Assembly (NCBI GenBank): GCA_963921425.1
Contig: OY992834.1
Location: forward strand, 17,052,164 to 17,116,163
Reading direction: 5' to 3'
Source of the DNA: Dryas octopetala
Lineage: Eukaryota; Streptophyta; Magnoliopsida; Rosales; Rosaceae
Length of the DNA: 64,000 bases
Below the pieces are notes generated by a model. That model was not told the DNA's origin. It did no database searches and saw nothing but the letters and a program-made list of their open reading frames with translations. Positions 57,279-64,000 of the stretch are shown here, piece by piece. Each line of letters starts with the position of its first letter. The stretch's first letter is position 1. A program made the translations under genes and the position numbers.

Positions 57279-58224
57279 AAGCACGTTTACTTACCCGTAA
57301 TCGGAATAAGCAAAAATTTGAATCGAAATAAGGATGAATCATAGTGAAGAGTAATCAGAGTGAGTAGGAATCAGAGTCAAACATTCACAATAATGTGTTT
57401 TCTAAATGTCAGTAATCGAAATAAGAAACAACATAATTTTCATACACGTATTTGCAGGAATCAGAATCAAAACCAGTTTGAATACTAAAATGTCCTTATA
57501 CAAAATTAAATACGTTTTATGATACTCACAATTTTTTAAAATCTTATTCATGGATTTGCCCCATGAAACTAACTTTCTTTTCACTTTGCCCCCTAAAAGT
57601 TAAATCCTCTCACTTGCCCCCCGAACTTTACAAATGACTCCCAATAGCCAAGTTTCGTCACTTTCATCAATTAGTCTAGTTTTTATCTCAACTTTGACCC
57701 GACTTTTGACCCATCAAAAAGAGCTCTAGAACTCCAGATAATGAATGGAGTTGAGGGATATTGATGTTCCCCTAGGCTTGCGCGTGGATTGTCAACAGTC
57801 CTTTTCTTACCCAAATTTTTTAAAATAATAAATAAAATATTTGATACACAATATATCCCATCAATTGGAAAAAAAAAATTTGAGAGAGGATGCATTTTGG
57901 ACAATTCGATACACAATATATCCCATCAAATAAAACATTTGGGGTTTTATTTGGTTGAGAGCAATTTTGGATTTTAAAAAAAAGGGTGAGGGTAGTTTTG
58001 GCATGAAAAAATTTATTCACATTCCCTCTTCTCTAATTCGGACCCCTCTATATTATTCAATTCTTTATTTTATGTGGGCCTCACATTCTTTCCGATTCTA
58101 ATATGTGTAAGTAAATAAGGGAATCATAATGGAAATGATTCCCAAATGTCAGTAAACACATGAATGAGAATATATCACTTTCATTCTTCTCAGCCATTCC
58201 GATTACGGATAAGTAAACATACCC
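57279..58224. mobile_element. PIF/Harbinger-like element
   Basis: Left terminus AAGCACGTTTACTTACCCGT and (complement of right) GGGTATGTTTACTTATCCGT lead into a shared AATCGGAAT. They are flanked by TTA at 57276-57278 and 58225-58227. The centre holds a GCCCC-rich stretch (57540-57640) and a doubled GATACACAATATATCCCATC near 57841 and 57908. No transposase. Confidence 0.78.
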
Positions 58225-58227
58225 TTA

Positions 58228-60299
58228 AAGTTAGGAAACCAGTTCCTACTCTTTTTGAGTATTTTATTAAGTGTTAGTGTTCTCAAAGTAGTTTATTCTT
58301 CTTTTTTAATTAATTTTTTTTTCTTAATTAACTTGATTCAAGCCTAGAAAGTTTCAGGGAAAAACAATGTAAAAGGGACGTTTATTGAGCAATTGTGGGT
58401 GTCTTAGAAATCCTTTCAAACAATGCGAACGTTCAACTCTCTTAGAATATTTTGTGCTTTAACATTGATAGGAGGTGTCCCCAACTGAGATTTTAATGGA
58501 TTTCATAAAAATCTAAGTGTCTCCAACTTGGATTTTAATGGATTCCTAAGAAATCCAAGTGTCCTAAAAAACTGATGGATTTCATTAAGTGGTGGATTTT
58601 AATAGATTTGGATGAAATTTAATGGATTTTTTACACATAACAGATTCTATGAGAATTTCAATTATTTTCCTAGAATTTTGATGGATTCTATGGATTTTAA
58701 AATCCATTAAAATATGAGTTGGGGACAGCCCTTAGTAAATTTGAGATGATTGGTTATGGAAGGTTATATTTAATGAATTAATATTCTTGAAATTGGTTGC
58801 AATCAACCCGCTCCCAAGAAATTCTTCAATTTCTTTCGGTCTGATTCTATCTCTTTGCATTTAGGGAATCGGTCTGATTCTATCTCTTTTCATTCCATTT
58901 GAAGAAATGAAGGATCCCAAAGAATCGATCTTTCTTTTAGTTCTTGATCCTTATGTACTTTTTCTTACTTAATCCATATTCTTTTATTTTTTCTGAAGTG
59001 TGGTGTTTCTCCTGCAATGCTTTTGCCTTTTTTACCCAAAGATTACTTGGGCTTAATTCCCACACCACAACAATGTACATTTACACTTCCTCAGTTCTCA
59101 CGCTTTCTCTTTACTCTTTGGTGTACATTCTAACTTATCATCTCTCTCTCAGTCTCTTACTCTCTTGGATCGTCTTCTTCCTCTCAATTGATCTCTCTCT
59201 CTCTCTCCGATTGTCATATATATCACTCCTTCTCTGATTTTGTTCCCAATTTCCTTAAACCCTAACTTTTTATTCTCTAAATTCAATTAGAAATTTGGAG
59301 AAATTTGGAGAAATTTGTTAGTATGGCTTTAGGCAATAGAAAGGAAAGATGCAAGAAGGTAATGTTGATTATTGTGTTTTTCCCTTTTAATTTCTGCCTT
59401 ATATTACTATATATCATGCCAATATGACAGATTGTTGAAATATATATTTATGTCTAATATCCCTTTTAATTTAGGTCTTATATCCCTTTTAATTTTTGTC
59501 ATATATTAATAATTGTTGAAATATTCATTTGTAAGGTGAGCTCTTGTTTCATTTCAGTTTGCATTTAGATTCTCTGTTTTTAGTTTCAAACATTTTTCTA
59601 AGAGCTAGAAAGAGTATTCGAATGTGCTTTATTACATGCAAAATTGGTTGCTCTATGATGATGCTCAGTTTTGCACACGAACATGTTTGTCATCTATTTG
59701 ACATTGCTGGTTATATTAATCAAGAATTTTGATGTTGCGCGCTATATGCCTATATGCATTCGTCTATATATTTGAATGCATATTGAATGTATAATGTATT
59801 GATTACAAAATTGTGAACTGTATATCTTTCATGAAAGTATTAATGTATTATAATTTTAAGTAAAATTTAAGTTTGAGAAAGTTTATAATTGTGTTTGTAT
59901 AACTAACATTAGGGCCCATTTTAAATTTTCACCCCGGCCTTGATCCAAAAGTCAGGGTTGGCACTGTATATTATCCTACAATTAATGAGATAAGTTACAC
60001 AAAAGTACCACTACTCGTCAAAGAGACTCTTCCAAGGGGTATGCCCCAATGGGGCATCTCTCACATGAGGTGGATGGAAGATTTATTCCTACTCGTCATC
60101 TCTCTCTGTCCCTCTTAAATGTTAAATGACACTTTTGTTTTGGGTACATGTTGGGCTCTAGTAATGGCTAAGTTAATTTATATAGATTGATTCTTTCAAT
60201 GGTGGCCAGAGTTGGTTGAAAAATTAAAAAATGAAAAACTTTGGAAGCTCGATTCATCGAGTACCATATATGGTTGTCATGAGAAATGGAGAGTGTCAA
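58228..60299. other. Intergenic DNA, no gene recognised
   Basis: Related short blocks (GGATTTTAATGGATTTC and AATCCAAGTGTC types) recur at 58480-58700. At 59323 an ATG opens twelve codons to a GTAATG donor-like site after a CT-rich leader, but no second exon could be joined. The rest is AT-rich. Confidence 0.45.
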
Positions 60300-60307
60300 A
60301 TTTTCTT

Positions 60308-61230
60308 AGAGCTGGGCATTAAAACCAGAATACCGAACTCATACCGGTTCCATCTCGTTTAGGTCTCATCCCGTTTAGGTCCCGTAAATTTCGAGATGAT
60401 CCCGTACCGGTCTCGAATACAATGGGATGAGAATGGTATCAATATTTCAATCTCATCTCGTCCCGTCCCGTACCAGATATATACAATTAATTTTTTTTAT
60501 ATATTTTTATTACGTGTCACACTTTGGTTGGTTGTTTGGGCAAGTCTATACTAAAAAGTCTAGACTTGACCACACCCAATAACACCCATTCCCAGAATCC
60601 ACTTCCAGCGCCCCCCCTCTCTTTTTTCTTTCTTTTTCCTTTTTTCCCTCATTGTCTTTCTCTCTCTTCCTTTTTTCTTTCTTTTTCCAACAACACACAC
60701 AGACCTTCAAGTCTTCCTTTTCTCTCTGGACAGCTAGCCACCATCTTTGGCGAGAACCTCCTTGTCTGGCGACTGATGATCGACAATGAGAACACCACCA
60801 TTCTCTCCCTCTCTTCCTCATCTAGCTCCTCAAAGCCTTTGATTTTTCAGAAACTCAGCCAAAACTGACACTCATCCCCGAATCCAATTGTGTAGTCGCG
60901 ACAGTGATCGGCGTTTCAAGCTGAGTTGAGACGCCGTACCACATGGGTTTTGTTCTCTAGGTCACGGCGAGTTCAACCATGCCCTTTCTTTTACATGGAT
61001 TCTCACCCATGAAGAAGGATCAAAGAGAGGGAAGCCAACAAGTTCAACCATGCCTTTCCCTGCAATTGGTCCCGAACCCATCCCGACCCATCCTGTACCA
61101 TATAGTTTGGTTTTGAAACGATACCATGGTCATCCCGTCCCGATCCTGATCCCGAAACTAATTCTGGTTTTGGGATCGGGATGAGGAAGGTCTCGTCTCC
61201 CCCCTCCCCCGGTACCGTGCCCACCCCTAG
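60308..61230. mobile_element. hAT-like non-autonomous element
   Basis: The right end TGCCCACCCCTAG and the left AGAGCTGGGCA are imperfect inverted copies. A perfect 8-bp duplication ATTTTCTT lies at 60300-60307 and 61231-61238. The interior carries CCCGTACCGGTCTCG-like motifs and the GGGCAAGTCTA...TAGACTTG palindrome near 60538, as in 649-1259, plus a pyrimidine-rich centre. No transposase. Confidence 0.85.
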
Positions 61231-61238
61231 ATTTTCTT

Positions 61239-61639
61239 GCATAAAAAATTGAGGCATAAAGAAATAGAGATATGAGAGGCAGAAGAAGGCATAGGGTGGG
61301 GTCACCAGTGGAGGGATGACGTCGCTAGCGGTGGGAGTGGGCGGGGGTGGCATGGTTCTTTTCTTTCTTTAATTAATTTTTATATTTAATTTTACTTAGG
61401 GGAAAATTAGATAAATTGAGAAACGAAATTAAAATGGGGTATATTGAGCAATTTAGATTTAGATGTGTACCAATAGAACCACCCAAATTAAAATTCCAAT
61501 TAATAATTTATTCTTTCATTCACTTTTTTTCTCACTTTAATTCCCAAATTAATGTTGGACCATCACGTAAGGACCATAGCTTCATCCATTACGTTTTAGC
61601 TTCCTAAGAACCAACTTTCGGAGTTTAATTAAAAAGTAA
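61239..61639. other. Intergenic DNA
   Basis: AT-rich spacer between a hAT-like and a Mutator-like element. No gene, RNA or repeat recognised. Confidence 0.5.
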
Positions 61640-61648
61640 TATCATATA

Positions 61649-63202
61649 GGGTATTGCTATTTGGATCCAATTTTTTTAAAACAATGCTTAGATACTCATA
61701 TTTGAGTACCAATCTTGTACTTATGACCAATTAAATGAGCTCATGATGGATCTACCATCCTAACTCTCTATTCTCTCTCATAATGAACTCATTTGATTGA
61801 TCATGAGTACAAGATTGATACTCAAATCTAAATACGTAAGTATTGTTCATTTTTTTACTATTAGCCCCAACAATTTTACAACATGTTAATTTTCAATTTA
61901 ATAACATTTTAATGACTGTTGAGGACAAACATTTAATTAAAATTTTTTAAAAACAATTAACTTAAACTAGACACAACACCATCACTATACCAAACAACTC
62001 TATATATATACCCAACATTCACTCATATCCCTCCAACATCTATACACACCTCTTCTCTTTAACAAAACCCTAAACTCCATTACACTAGCATGCATAAACA
62101 AAACAAAATTAAACAGAGTTATCATGAAATTTTGCGAAGAGTGGGAGTAGATAGGCCGGAAGACATGCTATTTGTGACAGATGTCTTCCAAGAAGCTAGC
62201 CGTGGCTGCAAGGGCTGCAGGTAATATGTTGCTTATGGTTATAAAAAGAATTGTCTTCCGAATTACTAAGCACAATATTTCTCTGTGGATGACAGCATGA
62301 CCATAATACCAGGGTATACAAGCAGTAATGTTTTTGTGATTTGGGTGATGGCCCAGTTCCAGTTCAATTGCTTCCCAATTAGGCAATTACTAAGAACAGG
62401 ATGGATGATACTCAATTTAAAAACTAAGGGATGGAAATTGACACTCTAAAATTTGACATTTTCCCATTCGATTATATATATTAATGTGTGTTCACTGATC
62501 GAAGAAATCAAACATAATTGCGAAAAATCAACCCAATTTGCTGATGAGACCATATATTCTTCCTTAAACAAGCAGTTTGACTTGGTCGGAGGGCGGCATA
62601 GTGGGTTTGAAGAAGTCATGCTCTAGTGGTTGGCACAGAAGGTGGTTTGAAAATGAAGAGCCCCAACTTAAGATTTGCAAGTGATAGAAAGAATAAAAGA
62701 AATAAAAACAGTCGGATGGGGTCTGTAAGCAAAAAGCACGTAGAGCCCAATTTCCTCAAAGTCCAGACACTTGCCAATCTTTAAGAATGTTGTGATATTG
62801 AACCAGTGGAATTGGGTTTGGTTATGATGATTTCCTATGTGCAAACAACGAGTCAGAAGGGTGTTTCAATGAGATTGCTTATGTCATTGAACTTGAACCA
62901 GACAATAACAAGAGGAAAGGGAGGGGGTGAAGGGAAGAAGCTTATATGATTGAGATCGTATGTAAATTAATGTTTCAATTTTTCAAACATATCTGCTAAG
63001 CACTTCTTTTCTTGGGTGTGTTTGTTGGGTATAGTAACTAAAATTATTGGGTGTGATGTTTGGTTTAGTTATTGGGTTTTAATAAGAGTTGTTTAGGAAA
63101 ACATGTTGGGTGTACTAATAAGTTTAACATTTTTTAAAATAAAGATGGGTGTAAAAAATATGTTGGGGCTGATAAAAAATTTGGGTCCAAATAGCGGCAC
63201 CC
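61649..63202. mobile_element. Mutator-like element, longest member of its family
   Basis: Left terminus GGGTATTGCTATTTGGATCC and (complement of right) GGGTGCCGCTATTTGGACCC are flanked by a perfect 9-bp duplication TATCATATA at 61640-61648 and 63203-63211. The first 400 bp match 30124-30330. The middle (62060-63000) is not shared with other members here and has an exon-like stretch at 62182-62220 (ATGTCTTCCAAGAAGC... then GTAATATG). A captured host fragment is possible. No transposase. Confidence 0.85.
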
Positions 63203-63211
63203 TATCATATA

Positions 63212-64000
63212 TCATGCATACAAGAATGCCCACAAGCTTAAAGTGATCACCCTTGCAAACAATATGAGAACAACAATCGAATGGAGCACAATTGTGTTAT
63301 GGATCAAAGATCGTAAAGTCAAGTTAGACACATACAATTGAGAAAGTGTATAAAGAAATTAAGTCGAAGAGTTTAGGGTTTTCAGTATAGAAATGTTGTG
63401 TACCTCATGAAGCTAGTAACAGCTAGTTCGATACCTTTGAGATGCCACATCATCATCATAATTAAGAGGTTGTATAAGGCAATAGAGCACGTGCATATGT
63501 ATCCCGTAATTGTTGGGATTTGCTGTTAAGGAAGTTTGGTCTAATCTTGATTAATGCATACAGCTCAATTGTTTGGGCACACAACTGTTTTGAGCTTATG
63601 GCTTATTTTGTGTCAGGCTCAGAGTGTATGATTAGACTTTGTCAAGATGCCATGAAACTAAAAAAGTTTCATGACATTGACTTACCTAACATTCTTAAAC
63701 CGTAGACCATAGATAATCACATCCCCATTAAGGAAATCAAAGTAATAACTGCTCAATCAAATTAAATTAGGGGAGCACTATCAAATCCTAATAAGCTCAT
63801 ATTTATATAACATAAGTCTTTTAATTATCACAAATTAAGGATTTATTTAGGAGACAATTGTAGAATTGAAATGCATTGCACTCGGCAAGTGTCCGTACCT
63901 CTTATTCAGCAACAAATAAACTGTCAAAATTGTGCAACTTTAAAGTGAAAATTAAATTTTAACAAATTATTTATGACAAAGAATAGAACATATATCAATA
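63212..64000. other. Intergenic DNA
   Basis: No gene, RNA or repeat could be supported. A 61-codon frame at 63520-63705 is unremarkable. Confidence 0.45.

Noticed and set aside
59323-59363. Short ATG-opened run followed by a GTAATG donor-like site
   Set aside because: It looks like a first exon after a CT-rich leader, but no acceptor downstream continues the frame into anything recognisable.
60524-60868. 114-codon Ser-rich frame
   Set aside because: It lies inside a hAT-like element with intact ends and comes from pyrimidine-rich sequence.

Overview
The window is nuclear DNA from a flowering plant, most likely a eudicot. The evidence is a three-exon wall-associated receptor kinase gene, a nuclear gene for organellar MnmG/GidA split by twelve introns, AT-rich introns and intergenic DNA, a Ty1/copia element primed on an initiator-Met-type tRNA, and many short non-autonomous DNA transposons. 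I cannot name the species.

Only two host genes are well supported. A WAK-type receptor kinase lies on + (19109-24505; exons 19109-20021, 20322-20501, 23319-24505; 759 aa). An organelle-targeted MnmG/GidA tRNA-modification enzyme lies on - (52438 down to 33064; 13 exons; 746 aa). I rebuilt both from splice sites, and both stay in frame throughout. MnmG intron 4 needs a GC-AG splice pair. The two genes have unrelated jobs, one at the cell surface and one in plastid and/or mitochondrial tRNA modification, and are simply neighbours.

Layout: 0-2 kb holds CT microsatellites, a hAT-like element and unassigned repeat DNA. 2-3.2 kb is a chimeric S-R-S module in which R is a copied piece of MnmG exon 12. 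3.2-13.8 kb is copy A of a segmental duplication, interrupted by a young copia element (5824-12967). 13.8-18.6 kb has a MITE, a second MnmG exon-12 copy with another S unit, and a hAT-like element carrying a nested Mutator-like element. 19-24.5 kb is the WAK gene, whose large intron holds a Mutator-like element and a three-LTR TRIM. 26.4-31.3 kb has a Mutator-like element with an internal hairpin, duplication copy B (which keeps the copia-free site) and another Mutator-like element. 31.6-32.3 kb is a fold-back element near the MnmG 3' end. 33-52.4 kb is MnmG, its introns filled with MITEs, LINE pieces and an old copia remnant. 52.8-63.2 kb is intergenic, with hAT-, Harbinger- and Mutator-like elements, a minisatellite and direct repeats.

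The most notable signals are repeated copying of one MnmG exon with an adjoining repeat, a pre-insertion site preserved in a paralogous copy, and a recurring palindromic 20-bp TTCGG...CCGAA module found in several places, including arrays inside Mutator-like elements. No new biochemical system is evident. The novelty is in repeat and transposon architecture.
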